NCBI RefSeq assembly: GCF_014196335.1
Contig: NZ_JACIDM010000002.1
Location: 310,001 to 374,000 of the forward strand
Origin: Brevundimonas lenta
GTDB taxonomy: Bacteria; Pseudomonadota; Alphaproteobacteria; Caulobacterales; Caulobacteraceae
Direction: 5' to 3'
Length of the DNA stretch: 64,000 bases
The notes under the pieces are model-generated. The model worked only from the letters and a program-made list of their open reading frames with translations, made no database searches and was not told the DNA's origin. The number at the start of each line of letters is the position of its first letter. The first letter of the stretch is position 1. Made by a program: the position numbers and the translations under genes. Below are positions 1 through 8,424 of this stretch, piece by piece.

Positions 1-533
1 GCCCACGCGGCGTATGCGTCGACAAGCGTCTTCAGGCGGAAGGCCTGCGGGGTCTGGGCGCGCCACAGGGCGTCGCGCTCGACGGCGCCGGTGACGAAAC
101 CGTCGGCGGCGCGGCGCAGGCTGTCGGCGACGGGCAGGGCGGGCAGGGCGCCGTCGGCCTCATCCAGCGCCAGGACGCAGCGCTCGATGACGGCGCGTGA
201 GAGGAAGGGCCGGGCTGCGTCGTGAACCAGCACCGGGCGGTCGTCGGCGGCGCCGAGAGCGGCCAGGCCGTTACGGACGGAGTCGGCGCGCGAGGCGCCG
301 CCGCCGACGGCGCGCCAGCCGGACAGACCCGCCAGGGCGTCCGCGGCTTCCGCTTCCGAGCCGGGCGAGATGACGACGACGAGGTCGGTCGCGCCGGCGT
401 CCAGCAAGGCCTCGACCGACCAGCGGATGACGGGCTTGCCGCCGAGGAGGCGCCATTGCTTGGCCCCGCCGGCGCGCGATCCGGAACCGGCGGCGACGAC
501 GACAGCGGCGAAGGCGGGAAGCGGAGCGGTCAT
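1..533 (-). CDS. ispD: 2-C-methyl-D-erythritol 4-phosphate cytidylyltransferase (IspD or IspDF), N-terminal part
   Basis: Third step of the MEP isoprenoid pathway: CTP plus methylerythritol phosphate gives CDP-methylerythritol. Translation from the ATG at 533 begins MTAPLPAFAAVVVAAGSGSR, followed by a KQW motif. This is the glycine-rich CTP-binding loop of IspD-type nucleotidyltransferases. VLVHDAARPF further on is the conserved substrate-site segment. About 177 codons are present and the 3' end lies outside the window. Many Alphaproteobacteria fuse IspD to IspF, so the whole protein may be IspDF; that cannot be decided here. It is divergent from dusB across a 63-base gap. Confidence 0.9.
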   Translation of the reverse strand, partial: MTAPLPAFAAVVVAAGSGSRAGGAKQWRLLGGKPVIRWSVEALLDAGATDLVVVISPGSEAEAADALAGLSGWRAVGGGASRADSVRNGLAALGAADDRPVLVHDAARPFLSRAVIERCVLALDEADGALPALPVADSLRRAADGFVTGAVERDALWRAQTPQAFRLKTLVDAYAAW

Positions 534-549
534 GTCGGCCTTCTAATCG

Positions 550-586
550 CCGCCGTGATGCTTGACGAGAGCGCATCAAGCGGCGG
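550..586 (+). promoter_or_regulatory. hairpin in the dusB 5' leader
   Basis: A 12-base arm (550-561) pairs with 573-578 plus 581-586, leaving a 2-base bulge. The hairpin sits in the ispD/dusB divergent gap. It ends 4 bases before the GGGG of the likely dusB ribosome binding site and covers an alternative in-frame ATG at 558. It could affect translation of the dusB-ntrYX operon; this is inferred from pairing only. Confidence 0.35.
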
Positions 587-596
587 TAAGGGGCCG

Positions 597-1649
597 ATGA
601 ACGCAGGCCTTCAGATCGGCGACGTGTGGGTGCCCGGACGGGTGCTGACCGCGCCCATGACCGGAATCACGGACCTGCCCTTCCGCGTGCTGGCCTCGCG
701 GCTGGGCGCGGCCTACGTCGCGACCGAGATGGTCGCGGCCGCCGAACTGGCGCGGGCGCGGCCGGACGTGGTGCGGCGCGCGGCCGTGGGCGAGGGCCTG
801 CCGCTGACGGTGATCCAGCTGGTGGGCCGCGATCCCGGGGCCATGGCCGAGGGCGCGCGGATGGCCGAGAAGGCCGGCGCCGACATCATCGATCTGAATT
901 TCGGCTGCCCGGCCAAGGAAGTGACCGGCGCGGCCTGCGGCTCGGCCCTGATGCGGACGCCCGATCTGGCCTGCCGGCTGATCGAGGCGGCGGTGACGGC
1001 GACGACGCGGCCGGTGACGGTGAAGATGCGGCTGGGCTGGGACGACGCCAGCCGGAACGCGGCCGAGCTGGCGCGGCGGGCCGAGGCGCTGGGCGTAAAG
1101 GCGATCACCGTGCACGGCCGGACGCGGCAGCAGTTCTATACCGGCTCGGCGGACTGGCGGGCGGTCGGCGAGGTCAAGGCGGCGGTGAGCGTGCCGGTGA
1201 TCGTCAACGGCGACATCCTGACCGCCGACGACGCCCGGGCGGCGCTGGAGCAGTCCGGCGCGGACGCCCTGATGCTGGGGCGCGGCGTTTATGGCCGGCC
1301 GTGGCTGGCGGCGCATTTGGAGCGGGCGCTGGCGGACGGGACCGTGCTGGAAGAGCCCGGTCGCGAGGCGCGGCGGGACATCGTCATCGAGCATCTGCGG
1401 GCGTCGATCGCCTTCTACGGCATGCCGCTGGGGCTGAAGATGTTCCGCAAGCATCTGGGCTGGTACGTCGAACAGGCGCCCTGGCCCGAGGACGCGACGG
1501 AGCGGCGGGCCGCGAAGTCGCGGCTGTGCCGCCTGGATCAGCCGGACGAGGTCGAAAAGGCGCTCACGGAACTGTGGGGCCTGGTGACGCTTTCCAGCAA
1601 CTCCGTTGTTGATATTCAGTCACAGCTGGCGGAAGCTGATGCGGCATGA
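597..1649 (+). CDS. dusB: tRNA-dihydrouridine synthase DusB (NifR3 family)
   Basis: Flavin-dependent reduction of tRNA uridines to dihydrouridine. The 350-residue protein has the N-terminal LTAPMTGITDLPFR segment, the catalytic cysteine in NFGCPAKEV (C104) and the FMN/tRNA segment VHGRTRQQFYTG. ATG 597 was chosen because the typical NifR3 N-terminus (QIGDVWVPGRV) begins there and TAAGGGG lies just upstream. The frame is open further upstream, but that stretch is antisense ispD. The stop overlaps the ntrY start by four bases (ATGA), so the two are probably translationally coupled. In many relatives ntrBC lies between these genes; here it is absent. Confidence 0.93.
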   Translation: MNAGLQIGDVWVPGRVLTAPMTGITDLPFRVLASRLGAAYVATEMVAAAELARARPDVVRRAAVGEGLPLTVIQLVGRDPGAMAEGARMAEKAGADIIDLNFGCPAKEVTGAACGSALMRTPDLACRLIEAAVTATTRPVTVKMRLGWDDASRNAAELARRAEALGVKAITVHGRTRQQFYTGSADWRAVGEVKAAVSVPVIVNGDILTADDARAALEQSGADALMLGRGVYGRPWLAAHLERALADGTVLEEPGREARRDIVIEHLRASIAFYGMPLGLKMFRKHLGWYVEQAPWPEDATERRAAKSRLCRLDQPDEVEKALTELWGLVTLSSNSVVDIQSQLAEADAA

Positions 1650-3937
1650 AGGACACGCCCGCCGCTGACGCCCAGCCCGCACCGACCGCCTCGCGCGGAC
1701 CGGCGCGCTGGTTCGACGGCTGGTCGGAGGAGCGGAGACGCAACGCCTTCCTGATCGCCTATGCAATCGCCTTTCTGATCACCGGCGCGGCGATCTGGCT
1801 GCTGGCCACGGTTCCAGGCAGCAGCGTCGAGGGGGCGCGTCAGTCGGCGAGCCGGTCCGTCCTCATCCTTCTGGGCGTGAATTTCCTGCTGATCACGACC
1901 CTGGCCGTGGTGATCGGGCGGCGCGCGTTCAGCCTGTTCCGGCGGCGAACCCACGCCGGGGCGCGGTTGCACCTGAGGTTCGTGACGCTGTTTTCGCTGG
2001 TGGCCCTGGTCCCGGCGGTCGCCATCGCCCTGGTGTTCGGCGTGCTGGTGAATCGCGGCGTCGACCAGTGGTTCAGCGGCAATGTGCAGTCGGCGGTGGA
2101 GAACGGGGCGGACATCGCCCGGGCCTATCTGGAGGACGTGTCCGATCAGATGGACGCTGATCTGGTGGTGATCTCGGATCAGCTGACCGGGGCCCGGCCG
2201 CTGTTCGAGAACCGCATCCAGTTCTCGGACGCCCTGACCCAGATCGCACAGCTGTTCGGCTATCCGGCCATCTACATCCTGGGGCCGAACGGCGAGGTGC
2301 TGGCCAGCGGCGAGTCGCCGGGCGCGCCGGCCTTCGTCGCTCCGCCCCGTGCGGCGCTGGAAGCGGCCGCCGAGGGTGGTCCGCCGCCGCAGGAACTGAC
2401 CGAGAATCCGGACGCTGCGCGTTCGCTGGTCGCCCTGCCGGCCTACGGCGACGCCTTCCTGTATCTGGTGCGGCCGCTGAAGCCGGGCCTGATCGCGCAG
2501 ATGCGCCGCGGTGAGGAATCCATCGTCGCCTATCGCGAGGCCGAAGAGAGCCGGGAGCGCATCCAGGCCGCATTCGCCATCAGCTATCTGGAGACGGCGC
2601 TGCTGGTGCTGGTGGGCGCGATCTGGCTGGGCATGTCGGCGGCCACGGCGATCTCGGCGCCGATCGGGCGTCTGGTCGAGGCCGCGGACCGGGTCGCCGG
2701 GGGCGATCTGACGGCTCGGGTGGAGGACGAGGACGGGCCGGGCGAGATCAAGACGCTGACGGCCGCCTTCAACCGCATGACCGGCGATCTGGAGACCCAG
2801 CAGGCGGCCCTGCGGACGGCCAGCGAGGAAGCCACGGGGCGCACCCGGTTCATCGAGACCGTGCTGTCGGGCGTATCGGCGGGCGTGATCGGCGTCGACC
2901 GACGTCGGCGCGTGTCGGCGATCAACGACAGCGCGGTCGAGCTGCTGGCCATCTCGGACCCTGAAATCATCGGCCGGCCGTTGGGCGAGGTGTCGCCTGA
3001 GCTGAGCGAACTGGCAGGTCGGGCCGAGGCGCATATCGAGGAAGAGATCGACGTCAGCCTGGAGGGCGAGACGCGCCGTCTGCGGGTCCGGATCGAGGGC
3101 GGTCTGGGTGGCGAGATGGTGCTGACCTTCGACGACATCACCCGTCTGGTGACGGCCCAGCGCAACGCCGCATGGCGGGACGTGGCGCGCCGCATCGCGC
3201 ACGAGATCAAGAACCCGCTGACGCCGATCCAGCTGTCGGCCGAGCGACTGCGCCGCCGGTACCGCAAACAGGTCGGCGAGGACGTCGAGGTGTTCGACCG
3301 CTGCACCGAGACCATCATCCGCCAGGTGGGCGACATCGGCCGGATGGTGGACGAGTTCTCGTCCTTCGCCCGCATGCCCGCGCCGCGCTTCACCGCCGAA
3401 AACCCGGCCGAGCTATTGCGCGAGTCGGTGTTCGCCCAGCGCGTGGCCGCGCCGGATATCGACGTCGAACTGGTCGAGCCGCTGCCCAAGGTCGTGCTGC
3501 ACGCCGACCGTCAGATGGTCGGCCAGGCGCTGACCAATATCCTGAAGAACGCCGGTGAGGCGGTGGCCGCGCGTCGCGAGGCCGCGCCGCGTCCAGGCGA
3601 TGGGTCCGGACCGGGCATCCTGGCGCGGCTGACGGTCGAGGACGGAATCGCGATCTTCGCGATCGAGGACGACGGCGCCGGCCTGCCGGTTCGCGACCGC
3701 GACCGGTTGACCGAGCCCTATGTGACGACGCGCGAGAAGGGGACGGGCCTCGGCCTGGCCATCGTCAAGCGCATCTGTGAAGAACACGGCGGCGAGCTGA
3801 AGCTGGCTGACGCCGAGACCCTGTCAGGCGCCCGGGTGTGCCTGACCTTCCCACTGAAATCCCAACAGCAACCCGCCGGGTCTGCTGGATCCAGGGACGC
3901 GAAGGCGTCCAGCGGTCCAGTCACCGCGGCGGAATAG
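1646..3937 (+). CDS. ntrY: sensor histidine kinase NtrY
   Basis: Membrane sensor kinase of the NtrY/NtrX system, linked in Alphaproteobacteria to nitrogen metabolism, redox or envelope signals. It has 763 residues. Hydrophobic segments at about 34-56, 70-93 and 107-130 precede a periplasmic sensor region, followed by another membrane helix near 315-335. Then come a HAMP segment, a PAS-like region and the kinase core. The phosphoacceptor is H519 in RRIAHEIKNPLTPIQ. The ATP-binding lid includes NILKNAGEAV, DDGAGLP and GTGLGLAIVKRI. It overlaps dusB by 4 bases and is followed after 9 bases by ntrX, its expected response regulator. Confidence 0.95.
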   Translation: MKDTPAADAQPAPTASRGPARWFDGWSEERRRNAFLIAYAIAFLITGAAIWLLATVPGSSVEGARQSASRSVLILLGVNFLLITTLAVVIGRRAFSLFRRRTHAGARLHLRFVTLFSLVALVPAVAIALVFGVLVNRGVDQWFSGNVQSAVENGADIARAYLEDVSDQMDADLVVISDQLTGARPLFENRIQFSDALTQIAQLFGYPAIYILGPNGEVLASGESPGAPAFVAPPRAALEAAAEGGPPPQELTENPDAARSLVALPAYGDAFLYLVRPLKPGLIAQMRRGEESIVAYREAEESRERIQAAFAISYLETALLVLVGAIWLGMSAATAISAPIGRLVEAADRVAGGDLTARVEDEDGPGEIKTLTAAFNRMTGDLETQQAALRTASEEATGRTRFIETVLSGVSAGVIGVDRRRRVSAINDSAVELLAISDPEIIGRPLGEVSPELSELAGRAEAHIEEEIDVSLEGETRRLRVRIEGGLGGEMVLTFDDITRLVTAQRNAAWRDVARRIAHEIKNPLTPIQLSAERLRRRYRKQVGEDVEVFDRCTETIIRQVGDIGRMVDEFSSFARMPAPRFTAENPAELLRESVFAQRVAAPDIDVELVEPLPKVVLHADRQMVGQALTNILKNAGEAVAARREAAPRPGDGSGPGILARLTVEDGIAIFAIEDDGAGLPVRDRDRLTEPYVTTREKGTGLGLAIVKRICEEHGGELKLADAETLSGARVCLTFPLKSQQQPAGSAGSRDAKASSGPVTAAE

Positions 3938-3946
3938 CGAGGCGAT

Positions 3947-5362
3947 ATGCGATCTACGGGAGCTGATATTCTGGTCGTGGACGACGAGGCGGACATCCGC
4001 GAGCTGGTTTCCGGCCTGCTCGAGGACGAAGGCCATGCCGTTCGCGTCGCCTCCAACTCCGACGAGGCCATGGCCGCCATCCGGGCGCGGAAGCCGTCGC
4101 TGGCGCTCCTGGACATCTGGATGCAGGGCGGCGGTCTGGACGGGCTGGAGCTGCTGGACGTAATCAAGGAGCTGGATCCCGACCTGCCGGTCGTCATGAT
4201 CTCGGGCCACGGCAACATCGAAACGGCCGTCAGCGCGCTGCAGCGCGGGGCCTACGACTTCATCGAAAAACCCTTCAAGTCCGACCGGTTGGTCGTCGTT
4301 GTTCAGCGCGCGCTTGAAACGTCGCAGCTGAAACGCGAGAACCGCCGGCTGCGCGCCCAGGTCGCCGCGCCTACGGGGCTGATCGGCAAGTCGGCGGCGG
4401 CGCAGACCCTGCGCAGCACCATCTCCAAGGTCGCCCCGGCCAACAGCCGCGTGCTGATCTCGGGCCCGCCCGGATCGGGCAAGGAGCTGGTGGCGCGCCA
4501 GATCCACGAAGCCAGCGCCCGGGCCAAGGCCGAGTTCGTGGCCATCGCCGCCGCCGGCATGACGCCCGAGCGGCTGGACCTGGAACTGTTCGGCGAGGAG
4601 GGCGTCGACGGCCGTCCGCGCAAGATCGGCGTGTTCGAACGCGCCCATAACGGCACCCTGTATCTGGACGACGTGGGCGACATGCCGCGCGAGAGCCAGA
4701 GCCGGGTTCTGAGGGTGCTGGTCGAACAGCGCTTCCGCCGGGTCGGCGGCGAACAGGACGTGCAGGTGGACGTGCGCGTCATCACCTCGACGTCCCGCGA
4801 CCTGAAGACCGAGATCGCCGAGGGGCGGTTCCGCGAGGACCTGTTCCACCGTCTGAACGTGGTGCCGATCCGGGTGCCGGCGCTGGCCGAGCGGCGCGAG
4901 GACATCCAGGAGCTGGTCGACTATTTCATCGAGACCCTGGCGTCTTCGCAGGGGCTGCCGCGCCGCCGCCTGGGCGACGACGCCATCGCCGTGCTGCAGG
5001 TCCATCCGTGGCCGGGCAACGTCCGCCAGCTGCGCAACAACGTCGAACGGCTGCTGATCCTGGCCACCGGCGACATCAACGATCCGATCGGGGCAGACGC
5101 CCTGCCGCAGGAGGCGACCAACGCCAACTCGACCGGGACCCTCGGCGCCGAGCGCATCATCGCCCTGCCGCTGCGCGAGGCCCGCGAGGTGTTCGAGCGC
5201 GAATATCTGGCGGCCCAGATCATGCGGTTCGGCGGAAACATCTCGCGCACGGCCGCCTTCATCGGCATGGAACGGTCGGCGCTTCACCGCAAACTGAAGT
5301 CGCTGGGCGTATCGCCGGCCCGTGGCGGCGAGGATGAGGAAGAGGGACACCTCGAGGAATGA
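3947..5362 (+). CDS. ntrX: response regulator NtrX (AAA+ domain without GAFTGA)
   Basis: DNA-binding partner of NtrY, 471 residues. Receiver domain at 1-120 with phosphoacceptor D56 (LALLDIWMQG). AAA+ domain with Walker A GPPGSGKE at about 173-180 and Walker B-like GTLYLDDVGD. C-terminal Fis-type helix-turn-helix around SRTAAFIGMERSALHRKL. The sigma-54 contact loop GAFTGA is missing: ELFGEEGVDGRPRKIG occupies its place. This NtrX therefore probably does not activate RpoN promoters, as already described for alphaproteobacterial NtrX. Its stop overlaps the dat start (ATGA). Confidence 0.95.
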   Translation: MRSTGADILVVDDEADIRELVSGLLEDEGHAVRVASNSDEAMAAIRARKPSLALLDIWMQGGGLDGLELLDVIKELDPDLPVVMISGHGNIETAVSALQRGAYDFIEKPFKSDRLVVVVQRALETSQLKRENRRLRAQVAAPTGLIGKSAAAQTLRSTISKVAPANSRVLISGPPGSGKELVARQIHEASARAKAEFVAIAAAGMTPERLDLELFGEEGVDGRPRKIGVFERAHNGTLYLDDVGDMPRESQSRVLRVLVEQRFRRVGGEQDVQVDVRVITSTSRDLKTEIAEGRFREDLFHRLNVVPIRVPALAERREDIQELVDYFIETLASSQGLPRRRLGDDAIAVLQVHPWPGNVRQLRNNVERLLILATGDINDPIGADALPQEATNANSTGTLGAERIIALPLREAREVFEREYLAAQIMRFGGNISRTAAFIGMERSALHRKLKSLGVSPARGGEDEEEGHLEE

Positions 5363-6222
5363 GCCGGGTCGCCTACGTCAACGGAACCTATCGCCCGCAC
5401 GGCGACGCCACTGTCCATGTCGAGGACCGGGGCTTCCAGTTCGCCGACGGCGTCTATGAGGTGTGGTCGATCTTCGATGGCCGTCTGGCCGATTTCGACG
5501 CCCACATGACGCGCCTGCACCGCAGCCTGAACGAGCTGCGCATTCCGATCCCGATGACCCGTGAGGCCCTGACCCAGGTGCTGAAGGAGACGGTCCGCCG
5601 CAACCGCGTCCGTGACGGCATCGTCTATCTGCAGGTCACGCGCGGCACCGCCCGCCGCGACCATCCGTTCCCGGCCGAAGGCACGCCGCCCAGCGTCGTC
5701 GTGACGGCCAAGTCTATCCCGCAGGCGAAGGCCGAGGCCACCGCCGCCAAGGGCGTGGCCGTCGTCACCCAGCCGGACATCCGGTGGGGCCGTTGCGACA
5801 TCAAGACGGTCGGCCTGCTGCCGAACGTGCTGGCCAAACAGGCGGCGCGCGAGCGTGGCGCCTATGAGGCGTGGATGGTCGACGAGATGGGTCTGGTGAC
5901 CGAAGGCTCCTCGACCAACGCCTGGATCGTCGACGAGAACGGCAAGCTGCGCACGCGCGACACCCAGGCCAACATCCTGCGCGGCTGCACCCGTGCGGCG
6001 ATCTTGGAGCTGATCAAGGAAGAGGGCGTCGAGTTCGAGGAACGCGCCTTTAGCGTCGACGAGGCGAAGCGCGCGAAGGAGGCCTTCTTCACCGCCGCGG
6101 GCGCCTGGGTCATGCCGGCGGTGTCGATCGACGGCGTGAAGATCGGCAACGGCAAGCCGGGCCCGATCACGAAGAAGCTGCGGGAACTGTATCTTGATCA
6201 GGCGCGCCGCGACGCCATCTAG
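5359..6222 (+). CDS. dat: D-amino-acid aminotransferase (class IV, PLP)
   Basis: Fold-type IV PLP transaminase interconverting D-alanine/D-glutamate and 2-oxo acids, a supply route for peptidoglycan D-amino acids. 287 residues, a normal length. The PLP lysine is K149 in RCDIKTVGLLPNV. The cofactor-phosphate segment is LVTEGSSTNAWIV and the N-terminal signature is VHVEDRGFQFADGVYE. It overlaps ntrX by 4 bases, so it should be co-expressed with the regulator. Branched-chain aminotransferase is the main alternative, but the DIKTVGLLPNV context favours the D-amino-acid type. Confidence 0.9.
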   Translation: MSRVAYVNGTYRPHGDATVHVEDRGFQFADGVYEVWSIFDGRLADFDAHMTRLHRSLNELRIPIPMTREALTQVLKETVRRNRVRDGIVYLQVTRGTARRDHPFPAEGTPPSVVVTAKSIPQAKAEATAAKGVAVVTQPDIRWGRCDIKTVGLLPNVLAKQAARERGAYEAWMVDEMGLVTEGSSTNAWIVDENGKLRTRDTQANILRGCTRAAILELIKEEGVEFEERAFSVDEAKRAKEAFFTAAGAWVMPAVSIDGVKIGNGKPGPITKKLRELYLDQARRDAI

Positions 6223-6280
6223 AGCCTGATCGGTTGAGGAGGAATCGCTTCGCGATTCCGCTGAAGCCGTGAATCAGGCT
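6223..6280. repeat. hairpin element 1 between dat and hfq
   Basis: An outer 8-base stem pairs 6223-6230 with 6273-6280. A perfect inner 8-base stem pairs 6241-6248 with 6252-6259 around a TTC loop. Three GANTC motifs (6242, 6254, 6271) lie within it. It starts right after the dat stop. It may be a transcription end, an mRNA-stabilising structure or a dispersed palindromic repeat. Confidence 0.6.
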
Positions 6281-6294
6281 CCAGCATTATCCTG

Positions 6295-6345
6295 GAGCGA
6301 AATCTGAGCCTTGTTGGACTGCGTCCAACAAGACCGATTTCGCTC
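6295..6345. repeat. hairpin element 2 upstream of hfq
   Basis: A perfect 10-base outer stem pairs 6295-6304 with 6336-6345. A perfect 9-base inner stem pairs 6311-6319 with 6323-6331 around a 3-base loop. No T run follows, so it is not a classical terminator. Together with element 1 it fills most of the dat-hfq gap; the rest of the gap (to 6453) should hold the hfq promoter, which I could not assign. Confidence 0.65.
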
Positions 6346-6453
6346 TGGGGCGTTGCGACCACGGCAGGGGCCGTTAAGGTGGCCGGGCCGGCATCGATCG
6401 GCCCCGCGCCGCTCCCACGGCCGGCGAACAAACAAGAACAGGATGAACCTGCC

Positions 6454-6699
6454 ATGTCGCAAGACAAACGCCAGAACCTTCAGGACACCTTCCTCAACAG
6501 CGTTCGCAAGACGAAGACCCCGCTGACCATCTTCCTGGTCAACGGCGTAAAGCTGCAGGGCATCGTGACCTGGTTCGACAACTTCTGTGTGCTGCTGCGT
6601 CGCGATGGCCAGTCGCAGCTCGTCTACAAGCACGCCATCTCGACCATCATGCCGTCCGCGCCCGTGCAGCTGTACGAGCCCGACGCAGAAGAAGACTGA
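6454..6699 (+). CDS. hfq: RNA chaperone Hfq
   Basis: Hexameric Sm-like RNA chaperone for small-RNA regulation. 81 residues from the ATG at 6454 ([15 protein letters not shown]). Sm1 motif [20 protein letters not shown]; Sm2 motif [14 protein letters not shown] lies 10 bases upstream. The frame is open for 25 further codons upstream, but known Hfq proteins begin at this methionine. The short acidic tail (PDAEED) is usual in Alphaproteobacteria. It directly abuts hflX, a pairing conserved across Proteobacteria. Confidence 0.97.
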   Translation: MSQDKRQNLQDTFLNSVRKTKTPLTIFLVNGVKLQGIVTWFDNFCVLLRRDGQSQLVYKHAISTIMPSAPVQLYEPDAEED

Positions 6700-8001
6700 T
6701 TGACCACCAAACATATCGACCACGCCGTCCCGCTGATCCGGGCGGTCGTCATCCATCCCGACGGACGCAGCGAAAGCTCGCGGCTCGCTGAGGAGCGTCT
6801 GGAAGAGGCCGTCGGCCTGGCCCGGGCGCTCGACCTCGACGTGCGCGCGGAAGAGATCGTGCGCATCCGCAAGACCGTGCCCGCGACCATGTTCGGCTCC
6901 GGCAAGGTCGAGGAGCTGGCCGCCCTGATCCGCGCCGCCGAGGCCGAGGCCGCCGTCATCGACGACGACCTGACGCCGGTGCAGCAGCGCAATCTGGAGA
7001 AGGCCTGGGACTGCAAGGTCATCGACCGCACGGGCCTGATCCTCGAAATCTTCGGCCGCCGCGCGCGGACCAAGGAAGGCCGGCTGCAGGTCGAACTGGC
7101 CCGACTCGATTACGAGAAGTCGCGGCTGGTGCGGACCTGGACCCACCTGGAACGCCAGCGGGGCGGCACCGGCGCGACCGGCGGTCCCGGCGAGACCCAG
7201 ATCGAACTGGACCGGCGTCTGATCGCCGACCGGATCGTCAAGCTGAAGGGCGAGCTGGAGGAGGTGCGCCGCACCCGCGGCCTGCATCGCAAGGCGCGCC
7301 AGAAGGTGCCGTTCCCGACGGTGGCGCTGGTCGGCTATACCAACGCCGGCAAGTCGACGCTGTTCAACCGGCTGACCGGATCCGAGGTGTTCGCCAAGGA
7401 CCTGCTGTTCGCCACCCTGGACACGACCCAGCGCACCATTCGCCTGCCGCAGGGCCGGCCGGCGATCGTGGCCGACACCGTCGGCTTCATCTCGGACCTG
7501 CCGCACGAACTGGTGGAGAGCTTCCGGGCGACGCTGGAGGAGGTCGGCGAGGCCGATCTGATCCTGCACGTGCGCGACATCGCCAGCGCCGACTCGGACG
7601 CCCAGGCGAAGGACGTCGAGGCGGTGCTGAAACAGATCCCGATGGTCGAGGGCAAGGCGCGCCGCGTGCTGGAGGTCTGGAACAAGATCGACCTGCTGGA
7701 CGGCGAGGCCCGCGAGGCGGTGCTGGGCCAGGCCGAGCGCTTGCGGGTGCAGGGCAAGGCCGTGGCCGTGTCCGCCTGGACCGGGGAGGGGATCGAACCC
7801 CTGCGGGAGACCATCGCCGGCCTGATCGACGACGATCCCGAGACGGAGGTGGTGCTGGAGCCGCATCAGGGCGAGGCGCTGGCCTGGCTGTACGAGAACG
7901 GCCGGGTCACCGGGCGTGAGACGGACGACGAGGGCCGGACGCATGTGCGCGTGCGGCTGCACGCGTCGGCGCTGGGGCGGTTCGAGCGGCAGTTCGGCTA
8001 G
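6700..8001 (+). CDS. hflX: GTPase HflX
   Basis: Ribosome-associated GTPase that splits stalled or heat-damaged ribosomes. 433 residues: an N-terminal HflX domain with the glycine-rich linker GGTGATGGPGETQIE, then a G domain with G1 GYTNAGKST (about 212-220), G3 DTVGFISDLP and G4 NKID. The start is TTG at 6700, directly after the hfq TGA; no ATG fits the conserved N-terminus. It is in an operon with hfq. Confidence 0.95.
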   Translation: MTTKHIDHAVPLIRAVVIHPDGRSESSRLAEERLEEAVGLARALDLDVRAEEIVRIRKTVPATMFGSGKVEELAALIRAAEAEAAVIDDDLTPVQQRNLEKAWDCKVIDRTGLILEIFGRRARTKEGRLQVELARLDYEKSRLVRTWTHLERQRGGTGATGGPGETQIELDRRLIADRIVKLKGELEEVRRTRGLHRKARQKVPFPTVALVGYTNAGKSTLFNRLTGSEVFAKDLLFATLDTTQRTIRLPQGRPAIVADTVGFISDLPHELVESFRATLEEVGEADLILHVRDIASADSDAQAKDVEAVLKQIPMVEGKARRVLEVWNKIDLLDGEAREAVLGQAERLRVQGKAVAVSAWTGEGIEPLRETIAGLIDDDPETEVVLEPHQGEALAWLYENGRVTGRETDDEGRTHVRVRLHASALGRFERQFG

Positions 8002-8014
8002 CGCGGTTGGCTGA

Positions 8015-8040
8015 GCCGGAGCGTGGGCGCATGCTCCGGC
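8015..8040 (+). promoter_or_regulatory. 8-bp hairpin ending one base before the next start codon
   Basis: 8015-8022 pairs perfectly with 8033-8040 around a 10-base loop. It follows the hflX stop and ends directly before the ATG at 8042. It could end hflX transcription or hide the ribosome binding site of the next gene. There is no T tract. Confidence 0.4.
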
Positions 8041-8041
8041 G

Positions 8042-8362
8042 ATGGCTGATCTGGACGGCATCCGGAGGCGTGTGGAACGGGCGATGATCGCCCATGCGCG
8101 CACCATCGTGCCGAAGGCCGACGGGTTTTCGTTCGGCGCGATCGACATCGACCCGAAGCACCTGGCCGTCTGGATCACCACGCCGACCGACCGCGAGCGC
8201 GACCGGCTGGCGAGGGATCCGGCCGTGGCGGCCCGCTTCCGGGAGATACTGGCTGAAGAAGGCTATCCGCCGGCCGCGATCCCGGACGTCGGGCTCGCCT
8301 TTGAATCGCAGGAGACCGTCGATCGCGTGTTCGGCGGAAACTGGTGGCACGCGGTGAAGTGA
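8042..8362 (+). CDS. conserved-looking hypothetical protein, 106 aa
   Basis: I do not recognise a named family. The small soluble protein has alternating charged and hydrophobic stretches (FSFGAIDIDPKHLAVWITT, TDRERDRLARDP) and no signal peptide or membrane segment. Codon use matches neighbouring genes and the other frames look unlike protein, so it is probably real. Its start lies one base after a hairpin, so the true start could be the later ATG at 8085. It is tail-to-tail with the HAD gene, across a repeat element. Confidence 0.65.
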   Translation: MADLDGIRRRVERAMIAHARTIVPKADGFSFGAIDIDPKHLAVWITTPTDRERDRLARDPAVAARFREILAEEGYPPAAIPDVGLAFESQETVDRVFGGNWWHAVK

Positions 8363-8373
8363 CGGGCCGTCTC

Positions 8374-8400
8374 CTCCCTGTCCGCGAAGCGAATGGGGAG
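8374..8400. repeat. hairpin element between convergent genes
   Basis: A 27-base imperfect palindrome, about 11 pairs with one mismatch and two G-T pairs around a GAA loop. A small ACCGC/GCGGT dyad follows before 8425. It lies between convergent genes, so it may act as a two-way terminator or be a dispersed REP-type repeat. Confidence 0.45.
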
Positions 8401-8424
8401 GGGGACCGCAGCGGTGGAGGGGCG

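Noticed and set aside
222-596. dusB frame open 125 codons upstream
   Set aside because: This stretch is antisense to ispD and has no similarity to NifR3 proteins; start set at 597.
6274-8181. 635-codon minus-strand frame opposite hflX
   Set aside because: It covers hfq and hflX, which are certain, and encodes Leu/Gln/Arg-rich sequence without family resemblance.
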